From: Dactylosporangium aurantiacum
GTDB taxonomy: Bacteria; Actinomycetota; Actinomycetes; Mycobacteriales; Micromonosporaceae
DNA length: 64,000 bases
Reading direction: 5' to 3'
Assembly (NCBI RefSeq): GCF_000716715.1
Contig: NZ_JNYJ01000021.1
Span: forward strand, 124,001 to 188,000
Shown piece after piece: positions 1 to 8,316 of the stretch. The notes under the pieces are model-generated. The model had not been told where the DNA came from, searched no databases, and saw only the letters and a list, made by a program, of their open reading frames with translations. The number at the start of each line of letters is the position of its first letter. The first letter of the stretch is position 1. The translations under genes and the position numbers were made by a program.

Positions 1-2
1 AC

Positions 3-428
3 GGCCGGGGTGAGGGCGAGGCGCTGTTCTGGATCGGCTGCTTCCATCAGGTGGTCCGCCAGGACGACGACGCGGCGGTGCCGGCGCTGCAGCGGGCCAG
101 GGCCCTCGCGTCTGCGGCGGGCGACCGGCGCACCCAGGCGTCCGTGCTGCGCCACCTCGGCATCGCCGCGCACCGGGCGGGGCGCCTCGACGAGGCCCGC
201 GAGCACCTGGAGGCGTCGGTGCGGCTGCGGGAGGAGCTCGGCCACCACGCCGGCGTCGCGGCGAACCTGGTGGGGCTGGCGTACGTGGCCGCCGCCGACG
301 GCCGCCCGGACGAGGTGCCGGGGCTGCTGGAGCGCGCGGAGCGGCTCGCCGCCGGGCACGGCGCGGCCGCCGTCACACGCCAGGTGGGTGAGGCCAGGCA
401 GGCGCTCGACTACGATCGCGCCTCATGA
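3..428 (+). CDS. TPR-repeat protein, 5' end outside window
   Basis: An open frame enters from the left edge and ends in TGA at 426-428, giving 141 visible residues. They form alpha-helical pairs with TPR-like spacing (for example ALRHLG-type and REHLEASVRLREELG-type helices), a scaffold for protein-protein contacts. The pattern resembles short actinobacterial TPR proteins in which 'FWIGCFHQVVRQDD' follows an N-terminal helical repeat, so probably only a small part is missing. It could instead be the C-terminal TPR tail of a large regulator. The stop overlaps the next ATG (ATGA), implying translational coupling. The protein family is fairly sure; the partner and role are unknown. Confidence 0.65.
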   Translation, partial: GRGEGEALFWIGCFHQVVRQDDDAAVPALQRARALASAAGDRRTQASVLRHLGIAAHRAGRLDEAREHLEASVRLREELGHHAGVAANLVGLAYVAAADGRPDEVPGLLERAERLAAGHGAAAVTRQVGEARQALDYDRAS

Positions 429-892
429 GCATGATCACGCAGTACGCGCGGTTGCGCGACGGCGACCTGGCCGAGCTGCGCGACCTGCTGCGCACGGACC
501 ACTTCGCGGCCAACGACCAGATCACCGACCGGCCGCACATCGACATCGACAAGGCGTGGGGCGGGCTGGAGTTCCTGCTCGCCCAGGTGGACGCCCCGGT
601 CGACGTGATCAGCGGCGGGATGCCGATCACCGACGAGCAGTGGGGGTACGACTCGCCGCGGGTGCTCACCCCCGACGAGGTCGCCACCGCCGCGGCGTTC
701 CTGACCGCGACGCCGTTCGGGTCGCTCGCCGCGCACTACGAGCCGGCCGCGCTGATCGCCGACGACGTGTACCCGAAGATCTGGCACGACCCGCAGGCGC
801 TGGACTACCTGCGGGCGTCCTACGAGACCCTCGCCGCGTTCTTCGACGCCGCCGCGGCCGAGGGCGACAGCGTCGTCATCTGGATGAGCTGA
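425..892 (+). CDS. DUF1877 (YfbM-like) family protein
   Basis: A 155-residue soluble protein whose ATG overlaps the stop of the TPR gene. It shows the DUF1877 pattern: an N-terminal 'YARLRDGDLAEL' helix, a central 'DKAWGGLEFLL' motif (usually DKxWxxLxxLL), a 'SPRVLTPDEVATAAAFL' segment and a C-terminal 'YETLAAFFDAAA' helix followed by 'VVIWMS'. Length matches the family. The biochemical role of DUF1877 proteins is not established. Its last 17 bases overlap the 3' end of the convergent flavoprotein gene. Confidence 0.8.
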   Translation: MSMITQYARLRDGDLAELRDLLRTDHFAANDQITDRPHIDIDKAWGGLEFLLAQVDAPVDVISGGMPITDEQWGYDSPRVLTPDEVATAAAFLTATPFGSLAAHYEPAALIADDVYPKIWHDPQALDYLRASYETLAAFFDAAAAEGDSVVIWMS

Positions 893-2321
893 CCGCCCGG
901 CGGCGACCGCCGACCAGGTTCAGCCGCAGCGCCCGCAGCAGCAGGCCGGGGCTCGCCAGGGCGTTGGGGTGGTCGAGCATGGTGGTGACGCGGTTGAGCC
1001 GCTGGCTGGTGACGTCGTCGGTCATGGACGCCTTCAGGATGACCTCGCTGGCCCACCTGATGACCTTGTACCCGCGGGGCTGGCCGCTGGTGATGTGCGG
1101 CAGGCCCAGGTCGGCGAACGTGGAGACCTGCCAGGCGGCGTCGACGACGACGCGGACCCGCTCGAAGTAGCCGCGGGCCGGTTCCCTGGTCACGTCGGGC
1201 CCGGTGCGCAGCCATTCCGACAGGCAGGAGGCGTGCAGCATCGCCGAGGTCATGCCCTGGCCGTACACGGGGTTGAACGACGCGACCGCGTCGCCGGCCG
1301 CGACGATCCCGGCCGGGAGGCGCTCCACCTGGTCGAAGTCGCGGCGGCGGCTGTCGGCCTGGTGGTAGGTGATGACGCCGCCGATCATGGTGCCGCGCTC
1401 GGCGATGTCGCCGAACATCTGCGGGAAGTACTCGCGGCAGCGCCTGGCGAACTCGTCGGGGTCGCGGCTGGGCCGGTCGTCGTCGTAGCCGGCGACCAGC
1501 ATGATCCAGCGGTCGCCCTCCACGGAGCTGACGCCGCCGATGCGGGCCACCCGGTCCTTCGCCGGGGTGGTCTGCGAGATCGCGATCCAGGTGTCGCTGA
1601 CCGCGGGGTCACGCTGGAACAGCGCCGAGGCGTAGTTGAGCTTGATCGGCATGCGCTGCATCGGGGCGCGGGGCCAGCCCTGCTGCTCGAGCCAGTCGTT
1701 GAGCGAGCTCGCCCGGCCCATCGCGTCGACCACGAGGTCGGCCCGCAGCTCGACCGGGTCGCCGCCGCCGGCCGGCACGTACCGCGCGCCGACGACCGCG
1801 CCGTCGGGGCCGTCGGCGAACAGCAGGCCCTCGGCCCGGCCGAACACCATGCGGACCTTCGGGCTCTCCAGGACCCGGGCACGGACCTGGGCCTCCAGGA
1901 ACGGCCGGGTGGTGATGAGGATCGGCTTCGCCGGCGGCGGCTCGGTGGCGACGCGCAGCTCGTCGTTGATGAAGATCTTCGCGTCGTTGCGGCCCTCGTC
2001 GGGCGCGCCGGCGGCGATCGCGCGCTCGGTGAAGTCGGGCCACCAGCGGTCCAGCTGCACCTGGCCGGCGGGCAGCAGCGCGTGGACCTGGCTGCCCTGC
2101 GGCACGCCGGGGCGCGGGCCGGCGGTGACGTCGGTGTCGTCGCGCTCCACGATGACGACCTCGTCGGCGTGGTCACTGAGGACCCGCGCGGCCATCAGCC
2201 CGGCCATGCTGCCGCCGAGGACCACCGCGCGCCGCATCAGGATCTTCGCGTCCGTCGGCGGGTGGGGTGTGTTGATCTCGGCGAAACGCTGCGCTGCTGA
2301 GGCTGCCACCGGCTCTCCCAT
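876..2321 (-). CDS. FAD-dependent monooxygenase / oxidoreductase
   Basis: A 481-residue flavoprotein of the p-hydroxybenzoate hydroxylase/geranylgeranyl-reductase-like superfamily. It carries an N-terminal dinucleotide-binding turn 'VVLGGSMAGLMAARVL' followed by an acidic strand end 'VVIVERDD', a mid-protein 'VVDAMGRASSLNDWL' segment, and the C-terminal FAD ribityl motif 'AAGDAVASFNPVYGQGM'. Such enzymes hydroxylate or desaturate hydrophobic substrates using NAD(P)H, FAD and O2. The substrate is unknown. A start at 2237 (MRRAVVLGG) matches the family N-terminus better; the 28-residue extension starting at 2321 may not be translated. The gene stands alone and is convergent with the DUF1877 gene. 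Confidence 0.75.
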   Translation of the reverse strand: MGEPVAASAAQRFAEINTPHPPTDAKILMRRAVVLGGSMAGLMAARVLSDHADEVVIVERDDTDVTAGPRPGVPQGSQVHALLPAGQVQLDRWWPDFTERAIAAGAPDEGRNDAKIFINDELRVATEPPPAKPILITTRPFLEAQVRARVLESPKVRMVFGRAEGLLFADGPDGAVVGARYVPAGGGDPVELRADLVVDAMGRASSLNDWLEQQGWPRAPMQRMPIKLNYASALFQRDPAVSDTWIAISQTTPAKDRVARIGGVSSVEGDRWIMLVAGYDDDRPSRDPDEFARRCREYFPQMFGDIAERGTMIGGVITYHQADSRRRDFDQVERLPAGIVAAGDAVASFNPVYGQGMTSAMLHASCLSEWLRTGPDVTREPARGYFERVRVVVDAAWQVSTFADLGLPHITSGQPRGYKVIRWASEVILKASMTDDVTSQRLNRVTTMLDHPNALASPGLLLRALRLNLVGGRRRAVSSSR

Positions 2322-2720
2322 GTTCGTGACCCATCGAGGATCTTACCCAACAGGTGAAGAACCTTCTCAATACGGTCGCCACCTGGGCATTCGTGACGGT
2401 GAAACACGGGGTGCCGGACTCGTCCAAATCTTGCGGCGTTTGTATCGAACTATTGCGTGGCGCTGCTGGTTGCTGGCAGGATTCCAGCGCAGAAGCCGAC
2501 ATGTGATGCCAGCACCGCCAACCGCGCCGTGACACGCGTGGGCTGCTCCGTGCCGGTCCGCGGGCCCGCCCGCCCGCTGCCCCGCCACGCAATGCCCCGC
2601 CCGCCCCGCCGTACGTGCCCGCTCGCCCCACCGCACCGCCCGCCGTTCCCGGGCCGCCACCGGATCCGGCCGTGACGTGCGTGGGACAGGCACCGCGACG
2701 GGCACACCCGAGGAGTCCAC
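2322..2720. other. 399-bp divergent intergenic region
   Basis: This gap lies between the divergent flavoprotein and glycosidase genes. No credible coding frame was found. On the minus strand TTGAGA (2370-2365) and TAAGAT (2345-2340) are separated by 19 bases and could be the flavoprotein promoter, with the long start at 2321 about 18 bases downstream. The right half is a C-rich low-complexity stretch with no clear signal. A GAGGAG ribosome-binding site stands just before the glycosidase ATG at 2721. Confidence 0.4.
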
Positions 2721-4673
2721 ATGGGAGTTTCCCGCCGCTCCGTCATCACCACCGCGATCGCCGGCACGGCCGCCACCGCGCTGCCGGTCGTGGCCGCCAC
2801 CGCGCCCGCCGAGGCGGCCAGCCCGCCCGGCGACGTCGTCGGCAAGGTCACCGTCGGCTACCAGGGCTGGTTCGCCGCCCCCGGCGACGGCGCGCCGATC
2901 AACGGCTGGTGGCACTACAGCCCCGACTGGTCCCAGCCGCCGGCGCCCGGCGCGTGCTCCATCACCTGCTGGCCCGACATGCGCGACTTCACCAGGGGGT
3001 ACCGCAGCAACTTCGCCAACCTCGGCAACGGCCAGCCGGCGAACCTGTTCTCCTCCTACGACCAGCAGACCGTCGACACCCACTTCCGGTGGATGCAGCA
3101 GAACGGCTGCGACACCGCGGCGCTGCAGCGGTTCAACCCGTTCGGCGGTGAGGGACCGACCCGCGACGCGATGGCGGCGAAGGTCCGCAGCGCCGCCGAG
3201 GCCACCGGGCGCAAGTTCTACATCATGTACGACGTCACCTGGTGGTTGAACATGCAGTCGGAGATCAAGACCGACTGGACGACGAAGATGTCGGCGTACA
3301 CCGCCTCATCCGCCTACGCCCGGCAGAACGGCAAGCCCGTCGTGTGCATCTGGGGCTTCGGCTTCAACGACGACGGCCGGCCGTTCACCCCGTCGCAGTG
3401 CCTCGACGTGATCAACTGGTTCAAGGGGCAGGGCTGCTACGTCATCGGCGGCGTGCCGACCCACTGGCGGCTCGGCACGGACGACTCCCGCGCCGGGTTC
3501 ATCGACGTGTACCACGCCTTCAACATGATCTCGCCGTGGATGGTCGGGCGGATCAGCGACAACAACGGCGCCGACTGGTTCTACACCAACCGGGTCCTGC
3601 CGGACCTCGCCGACCTCAACGCCCGCGGCATCGACTACCAGCCGTGCGTCATCCCTGGTGACCTCGCCGCCGGGCACCGCCGCCACGGCGAGCTGATGTG
3701 GCGGCAGTTCTACAACCACACCCGAGCCGGCGTGCAGAGCGTCTACATCTCGATGTTCGACGAGTTCAACGAGGGCAACCAGATCGCCAAGACCGCGGAG
3801 AGCGCGGCGTGGCAGCCGACGAACTCCGGGATGCGCGCCCTCGACGAGGACGGCACCCCGTGCTCGTCGGACTACTACCTGCGCCTCACCAACGACGGCG
3901 GCCGGATGCTCAAGGGGCAGGTCGCGCTGACCGCGACCCGGTTCACGGTGCCGTTCCCGACCGGCCCGGACCAGACCGCGCCGAGCGTCCCGGGCAACCT
4001 GCGGGCCACCGGCAACACCGACACGACGGTGGCGCTGGCCTGGAACGCCTCGACGGACAACGTGGGCGTCGCCGGCTACCGGGTCTCCCGCACCAGCGGC
4101 TCCGGCACCGTCGCCGTCGGCACCACCGGCACCCTCGCGTTCACGGTCACCGGGCTGACGGCGGGCACCGCGTACACGTTCACGGTCGCCGCCTACGACG
4201 CCGCCGGCAACACGTCGGGCGCCTCCAACGCCGTCACCGTCACCACGTCGGCGCCGCCGAACACCAGCACCAACCTGGCCCAGGGCAAGCCGACCTCGCA
4301 GAGCAGCCAGACGCAGGTGTACGGCAGCGGCAACGCCGTGGACGGCAACACCGGCACGTACTGGGAGAGCGCCAACAACGTGTGGCCGCAGTGGCTCCAG
4401 GTCGACCTGGGCGCCGCCACCGCCGCCCGTCGCGTGGTCCTGACCCTGCCGTCGCACTGGGGCACCCGCACCCAGACGCTGTCGGTCACCGACGGCGCCT
4501 CGGGCGCGACGCTGGTGGCGTCGCGCGCCTACACGTTCGACCAGAACGCCGCCAACACGGTGACGATCACCCTGCCCAGCACGACGTCGGTGCGGTACCT
4601 GCGGCTGAACTTCACCGCCAACACCGGCTGGCCCGCCGGGCAGGTGTCGGAGTTCCGCGTCTACACGGGCTGA
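2721..4673 (+). CDS. Secreted GH71/99-like glycosidase with FN3 and F5/8C domains
   Basis: A 650-residue extracellular enzyme. Residues 1-33 form a Tat-like signal (SRRSVI, then a long Ala-rich hydrophobic stretch and an AEAA cleavage region). Residues about 40-385 resemble the GH71/99-like clan: 'GKVTVGYQGWFAAPGDG' near the start, then 'YDVTWW', 'GGVPTHWR' and 'YISMFDEFNEGNQ', where acidic residues probably catalyse. About 416-510 is a fibronectin type III domain (TAPSVPGNL through AGTAYTFTV). About 514-650 is a discoidin/F5/8C carbohydrate-binding domain (NLAQGKPTSQSS). It probably hydrolyses a plant or fungal polysaccharide outside the cell. A GAGGAG ribosome-binding site supports this ATG. 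The gene is monocistronic and followed by a hairpin. Confidence 0.82.
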   Translation: MGVSRRSVITTAIAGTAATALPVVAATAPAEAASPPGDVVGKVTVGYQGWFAAPGDGAPINGWWHYSPDWSQPPAPGACSITCWPDMRDFTRGYRSNFANLGNGQPANLFSSYDQQTVDTHFRWMQQNGCDTAALQRFNPFGGEGPTRDAMAAKVRSAAEATGRKFYIMYDVTWWLNMQSEIKTDWTTKMSAYTASSAYARQNGKPVVCIWGFGFNDDGRPFTPSQCLDVINWFKGQGCYVIGGVPTHWRLGTDDSRAGFIDVYHAFNMISPWMVGRISDNNGADWFYTNRVLPDLADLNARGIDYQPCVIPGDLAAGHRRHGELMWRQFYNHTRAGVQSVYISMFDEFNEGNQIAKTAESAAWQPTNSGMRALDEDGTPCSSDYYLRLTNDGGRMLKGQVALTATRFTVPFPTGPDQTAPSVPGNLRATGNTDTTVALAWNASTDNVGVAGYRVSRTSGSGTVAVGTTGTLAFTVTGLTAGTAYTFTVAAYDAAGNTSGASNAVTVTTSAPPNTSTNLAQGKPTSQSSQTQVYGSGNAVDGNTGTYWESANNVWPQWLQVDLGAATAARRVVLTLPSHWGTRTQTLSVTDGASGATLVASRAYTFDQNAANTVTITLPSTTSVRYLRLNFTANTGWPAGQVSEFRVYTG

Positions 4674-4690
4674 CCGGACGGGTTCAGGCT

Positions 4691-4715
4691 CCCTGACCGA
4701 CGCCGACGGTCAGGG
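4691..4715. terminator. Bidirectional hairpin terminator
   Basis: A perfect 9-bp inverted repeat (CCCTGACCG / CGGTCAGGG) with a 7-base loop lies between the convergent glycosidase (stop 4673) and flavin reductase (stop 4760) genes. There is no T-tract, as is common in high-GC actinobacteria. Confidence 0.65.
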
Positions 4716-4759
4716 CCGGGCGGGTGGCGACCGGGCTGCCGGACGCCACCCGCCCGACG

Positions 4760-5242
4760 TCAGGCCGCCCTGAGGTAGCGGCCCATGTGGTACAGCAGCG
4801 GCAGGCCCTCCTGGTGCTCGCCGACGACCGGCTCGGCCAGCACGATCGCGTGGTCGCCGGCGTGGACGCGGTCCACGACCCGGCAGACCAGGACCGCGAG
4901 GGCCCCGTCGAGCACCGGCACCTCGTGCGGGCCGGGGCGCCAGCTGGCCGGTGCGGCGAACCGGTCGATGCCGCTGGTCGCGAACTGCCGGGCGAGCTGC
5001 TCCTGCGCGTCGGCGAGGACGTGGACCCCGACGTGCCCGGCCGCCTCGACGGCCGGCCAGCTCGACGAGCGCCGGTCCAGGCAGAACGACACCAGCGGCG
5101 GGTGCAGCGACACGGACGTGAACGACGTGGCGGTGAACCCGGCCGGGCCGGCCGGCCCGGGCGCGGTGATGACCACGACGCCGGCGGCGTGCCGGCGCAG
5201 CAGCTGGCGGAACAGGTCGGGTTCGATGGCGGTGACGGTCAT
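4760..5242 (-). CDS. Flavin reductase (FMN-binding split barrel)
   Basis: A 160-residue protein of the HpaC/SsuE-like flavin reductase family. It has an N-terminal 'FRQLLRRHAAGVVVITA', then the flavin-phosphate loop 'GFTATSFTSVSLHPPLVSFCL' (in part), 'FATSGIDRF' and a C-terminal 'HAIVLAEPV' strand. It uses NAD(P)H to make reduced FMN or FAD for the two flavin-dependent oxygenases encoded upstream. An ATG at 5242 is preceded by GAGGGAGG. It is the last gene of the minus-strand operon, 20 bases after the hydrolase. A paralogue lies at 61182-61685. Confidence 0.85.
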   Translation of the reverse strand: MTVTAIEPDLFRQLLRRHAAGVVVITAPGPAGPAGFTATSFTSVSLHPPLVSFCLDRRSSSWPAVEAAGHVGVHVLADAQEQLARQFATSGIDRFAAPASWRPGPHEVPVLDGALAVLVCRVVDRVHAGDHAIVLAEPVVGEHQEGLPLLYHMGRYLRAA

Positions 5243-5262
5243 CGGGGTCCTCCCTCGGCGGG

Positions 5263-5964
5263 TCAGTGCGTGTGGACGGTGAGGATCGGTGTCACGTCGG
5301 CGCCGGCGCGCAGCCGCTCCAGCCACTGCACGACGTGCGCGGCGACGGTGCGGTGGGTGGCGTCGTTGAGCACGTCGTGCCGGCCGTCGCGGACGGTGCC
5401 GAGCTCCGCCCGCGGCAGCCGCGCCGCGAGCCGCCGCGCCCCGGCGACCGGGCTGACGGTGTCGGCCTCGCCGTGCAGGACGAGCACCGGCACGGCGACC
5501 GGTGCCGGGGCCAGCAGGTCCGCCGCGACCGGCAGGGCGAGCGCGCCGCGCCGGAACCCGGTGTCGCCGGTGAGCCGCGCCTGGTGGGTCGGGCAGGCGG
5601 TGCGGGCCGCCAGCTCCTCCTCCCAGCCGACGTCGGCGCCCCCTTCGGCGGCGACGCCCGCGGCGATGACCCCGGCGAACAGGTCCGGGTGCGCCGCGGC
5701 GACGGCCAGGGCGTGCAGGGCGCCGGTGTCGGAGCCGGCCAGCACGACCGGGCCGGTCGCGGCCGCGGCGAGCGACGGCGCCGCCTCCGGGGTCGCCGAG
5801 CGCACCGCGTAGCCGTCGGCGGCGAGGCGGCGGCCGAAGCGGTCGTAGACGCCGGCGTGCTCGCCGCGGCCCGGCAGGACGAGCACGGTGCCGCGGACCG
5901 CGATGGCGGCCGGCGGGTCCCAGCGGGCGCCAGCCACGACGGGCGTCCCGATCGTCGCGGTCAC
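5263..5964 (-). CDS. Alpha/beta hydrolase with apparent Asp nucleophile
   Basis: A 233-residue alpha/beta-hydrolase-fold protein. A GTG start at 5964 overlaps the stop of the monooxygenase gene (GTGA). Visible landmarks are the oxyanion region 'LVLPGRGEHAGVYDRFG', the nucleophile elbow 'LAGSDTGALHAL', the acid strand 'VLVLHGEADTVSP' (Asp about 168) and 'RDGRHDVLND' (His about 196). In the G-x-Nuc-x-G elbow the nucleophile position is Asp79, not the Ser usual for lysophospholipase-like relatives. An Asp-Asp-His triad is typical of dehalogenases and epoxide hydrolases. Its likely job is to cleave an ester, epoxide or C-halogen intermediate of the operon's pathway. The fold is sure, the reaction unknown. 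Confidence 0.78.
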   Translation of the reverse strand: MTATIGTPVVAGARWDPPAAIAVRGTVLVLPGRGEHAGVYDRFGRRLAADGYAVRSATPEAAPSLAAAATGPVVLAGSDTGALHALAVAAAHPDLFAGVIAAGVAAEGGADVGWEEELAARTACPTHQARLTGDTGFRRGALALPVAADLLAPAPVAVPVLVLHGEADTVSPVAGARRLAARLPRAELGTVRDGRHDVLNDATHRTVAAHVVQWLERLRAGADVTPILTVHTH

Positions 5965-7112
5965 CGGGCACCCGCCGCGACCGGCTCGGCCTGCGCCGCG
6001 GCGGCGTCGGTCGGGGCGGCGTCGGTGGTCCGGGTGGCCGCGCGGTGCGCGAGCTCCTGGCGGACCAGCGGCAGCAGGTGCCGGCCGTAGTCGATGGCGT
6101 CGTCGAGCGGGTCGTAGCCGCGGATCAGGATCGTGGTGACGCCGATGTCGACGTAGTCCAGCAGCGCCCGCGCCACCGTCTCGGGCGTGCCGACCAGCGC
6201 GGTCGAGTTGCCGCCGGCGCCGGTCGCCTTCGCCGGGGCGGTCCACAGCGCGCGGTCGTGCAGGTCGCCCTTCGCGGCCGCCGCGAGCAGCCGCTGCGAG
6301 CCCACGTTCTCCGGTGCGCCGTCGCTCCGCCACGCCCGCTGCGGCCATCCCGCCGTGCCGCTGGTGATGGTGTCGAGGATCGCGTGCGCCCGCTCCCAGG
6401 CGAGGTCCTCCGTCGGGGCGAGGATCGGGCGGAACGACACGCTGATGCCGGGCACGTCGGTGCGCCCGGCGGCGGCCGCGGCGGCCCGCACGGAGGCGAT
6501 CTGCTCCGCGGTCTCCTTCAGCGGCTCGCCCCACAGCGCGAACGTGTCCGCGTGCCTGCCGCCGACCCGGTACGCCGCCTCCGACGACCCGCCGAAGAAC
6601 AGCGGGATGCGGTGCGCCGGCTGGACGTGCGCGGCGAAGTCGGCGAAGCGGTAGTAGCGGCCCTCGTAGTCGAACGGCTCCGGCGACGACCACGCGCGAC
6701 GCAGGATCTCCAGGTACTCGTCGGTGCGCGCGTACCGCTCGTCCTTGTCCAGGTAGACGCCGTCGCGCTGCTGCTCGGCGTTGTTGCCGCCGGTGATCGT
6801 GTGCACCGCGACCCGGCCGCCGCTGAACTGGTCCAGCGTCGCGAACTGCCGCGCGGCGAGGGTCGGCGCGACGAAGCCGGGGCGGTGCGCGATGAGCAGG
6901 CCGATCCGCTCGGTGTGGGCGGCGACGTGCGCGGCGACCTGGCCGCCCTCGGGCCAGCCGGAGCCGTAGCCGATGAGGATCCGGTCGAAGCCGGCGTCCT
7001 CGTGGGTGCGGGCGAACCGGCGCGTGTACGCGGGGTCGATCACCGGCCCGGCCGGGGCGTGGATCTCCGAGGCGTGCTGGGTGCCGATCATGCCGACGAA
7101 CTCGACCGTCAT
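5961..7112 (-). CDS. LLM-class flavin-dependent monooxygenase (SsuD-like)
   Basis: A 383-residue luciferase-like TIM-barrel monooxygenase. It resembles alkanesulfonate monooxygenase SsuD, including 'HRPGFVAPTLAARQFATLD', 'GGRVAVHTITGGNNAEQQRDG' (in part), 'DKDERYARTDEYLEILRRAW', 'YYRFADF' and 'PLFFGGSSEAAYRV'. SsuD-type enzymes use reduced FMN and O2 to cleave C-S bonds of sulfonates and release sulfite. Related LLM enzymes act on sulfones or other small molecules. The ATG at 7112 overlaps the stop of the acyl-CoA-dehydrogenase-like gene, so expression is coupled. Reduced FMN probably comes from the flavin reductase two genes downstream. The family is sure; the substrate is inferred from context. 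Confidence 0.85.
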   Translation of the reverse strand: MTVEFVGMIGTQHASEIHAPAGPVIDPAYTRRFARTHEDAGFDRILIGYGSGWPEGGQVAAHVAAHTERIGLLIAHRPGFVAPTLAARQFATLDQFSGGRVAVHTITGGNNAEQQRDGVYLDKDERYARTDEYLEILRRAWSSPEPFDYEGRYYRFADFAAHVQPAHRIPLFFGGSSEAAYRVGGRHADTFALWGEPLKETAEQIASVRAAAAAAGRTDVPGISVSFRPILAPTEDLAWERAHAILDTITSGTAGWPQRAWRSDGAPENVGSQRLLAAAAKGDLHDRALWTAPAKATGAGGNSTALVGTPETVARALLDYVDIGVTTILIRGYDPLDDAIDYGRHLLPLVRQELAHRAATRTTDAAPTDAAAAQAEPVAAGAR

Positions 7113-8230
7113 GGCGTGTGCTCCTTCGGGTTCAGCGAACGGGACAGCGCGGCCTGGCCGGCCGCGGCGAGGACGGTGTCGTCCTGCGGGGTGTGGATGC
7201 GGGCGCAGAGCACATCCCGCAGGTGGCACTCCAGGGGGTTGCGGCGGGTGAGGGCGTTGTTGCCGATCAGCGCGACGGCCCGCTCCACCGCGCCGATCGC
7301 GGCACGGGTGCCGACGAGCTTGCCGATGCCGGCCTCCACGGCCAGCCCGCTGTCGTAGTCGGCCGCCTGCGCGCGTACCAGCGCCGACGCCGACACCAGC
7401 AGGGCCTCGATCTCGCCGACGGCGGCCTGGAACCGGGGCAGCGTCGCCAGGGGCTTGCCGAGCGCCGCCGGGGTCCGCTCGTGCAGGAACCCGATCAGCC
7501 AGTCCCGCGCCGCGGCCGCGACGCCGAGGTACAGGGCGGTGAGGCCCAGCGCGTTCCACGCGGTGAGGTCCGCGCCCCGACCGGCGGGGCTGTGCACGAA
7601 CGCGTCCAGCGGCACCCGCACCCCGTCGAGGTGGACGTCGTCGCTGCGGCTGGCGCGCAGCCCGAGGTGGTCCCAGGTCGGCTCGATCCGCACGCCGGGG
7701 CTGCCGCCGCGGACGAGGAACGAGCCGACCCGCGGCGGGTCCTCGTCCGTGCGGCCCCAGACCGCCATCCAGGACAGCGCCACGGCCCCGGTCGAGAAGA
7801 CCTTGTGGCCGTCGAGCACGTAGGAGGAGCCGTCGCGGCGCCCGACGGTCGCCGGGAGCCCGCCACGGGCGGGGGTGCCGAGCTCCGGCTCCACCCGCAG
7901 CGCGTTGACCAGCGCCGGGCCCGCCCGCGACGCGGCGAGCAGGTCCGCGTAGAGGTGCTCGGGCCAGGACGGCTCGCGGGCCTGCGCGGCGTGGGTGAAC
8001 AGCGTCATCGCCGTGACCAGCGCGACGGCCGGGTCACCGGCGCCCAGCGCGGTCAGGATGTCGACGGTACGGGCCAGCCCCGCGCCCTCCCCGCCGTAGC
8101 GGGCCGCGACGGTGGCGGTCAGCAGCCCGTGCTTGTGCACGACCGCGATCCCGTCGTGCGGGAACGTCGCGTCCCGGTCGTGCTCGGCCGCCCGGGCGGC
8201 GAGCTCCGCGGTCACCACGTCGAGACTCAT
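7109..8230 (-). CDS. Acyl-CoA-dehydrogenase-like flavoprotein (SfnB/DszC type)
   Basis: A 373-residue acyl-CoA dehydrogenase-fold protein. The N-terminal helical domain holds 'RDATFPHDGIAVVHKHGLL' and 'YGGEGAGLARTVDIL'; the middle beta domain includes 'SSYVLDGHKVFSTGA', 'WDHLGLRASRSDDVHLDGV' and the C-terminal helical domain ends in 'PLECHLRDVLCARIHTPQD'. In sulfur-source operons such proteins (SfnB, DszC and relatives) act as reduced-flavin-dependent monooxygenases rather than dehydrogenases. That fits the adjacent flavin reductase and LLM enzyme. The ATG at 8230 is chosen because the upstream frame runs into a short repeated GC motif. The exact reaction is unknown. Confidence 0.8.
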   Translation of the reverse strand: MSLDVVTAELAARAAEHDRDATFPHDGIAVVHKHGLLTATVAARYGGEGAGLARTVDILTALGAGDPAVALVTAMTLFTHAAQAREPSWPEHLYADLLAASRAGPALVNALRVEPELGTPARGGLPATVGRRDGSSYVLDGHKVFSTGAVALSWMAVWGRTDEDPPRVGSFLVRGGSPGVRIEPTWDHLGLRASRSDDVHLDGVRVPLDAFVHSPAGRGADLTAWNALGLTALYLGVAAAARDWLIGFLHERTPAALGKPLATLPRFQAAVGEIEALLVSASALVRAQAADYDSGLAVEAGIGKLVGTRAAIGAVERAVALIGNNALTRRNPLECHLRDVLCARIHTPQDDTVLAAAGQAALSRSLNPKEHTP

Positions 8231-8237
8231 GCCGTCA

Positions 8238-8311
8238 CCTCCGCTGCGCTCCGGCGCCGGCCTGAGTCCCACGCTGCGCCCATGATTCGCGGCTCCTCCG
8301 CTCCGCTCCGG
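8238..8311. repeat. Short direct repeat in operon gap
   Basis: The 86-bp gap between the molybdoenzyme and flavoprotein genes holds two copies of a 17-bp GC motif, CCTCCGCTGCGCTCCGG at 8238-8254 and the same with one change at 8295-8311. Such motifs can be local duplications or mRNA-processing or structure elements. No hairpin with a T-tract is present, so readthrough within the operon is likely. Confidence 0.4.
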
Positions 8312-8316
8312 ACCGC

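Noticed and set aside
969..2300. Long plus-strand open frame of 443 codons opposite the FAD monooxygenase
   Set aside because: It is an antisense shadow of a well-supported flavoprotein gene. Its Gly/Arg/Asp/Val-rich translation has no motifs and is typical of the GC-rich opposite frame.
2457..2675. 72-codon plus-strand frame in the divergent gap
   Set aside because: Pro/Arg-rich composition from C-rich DNA, no ribosome-binding site and no recognisable motif.
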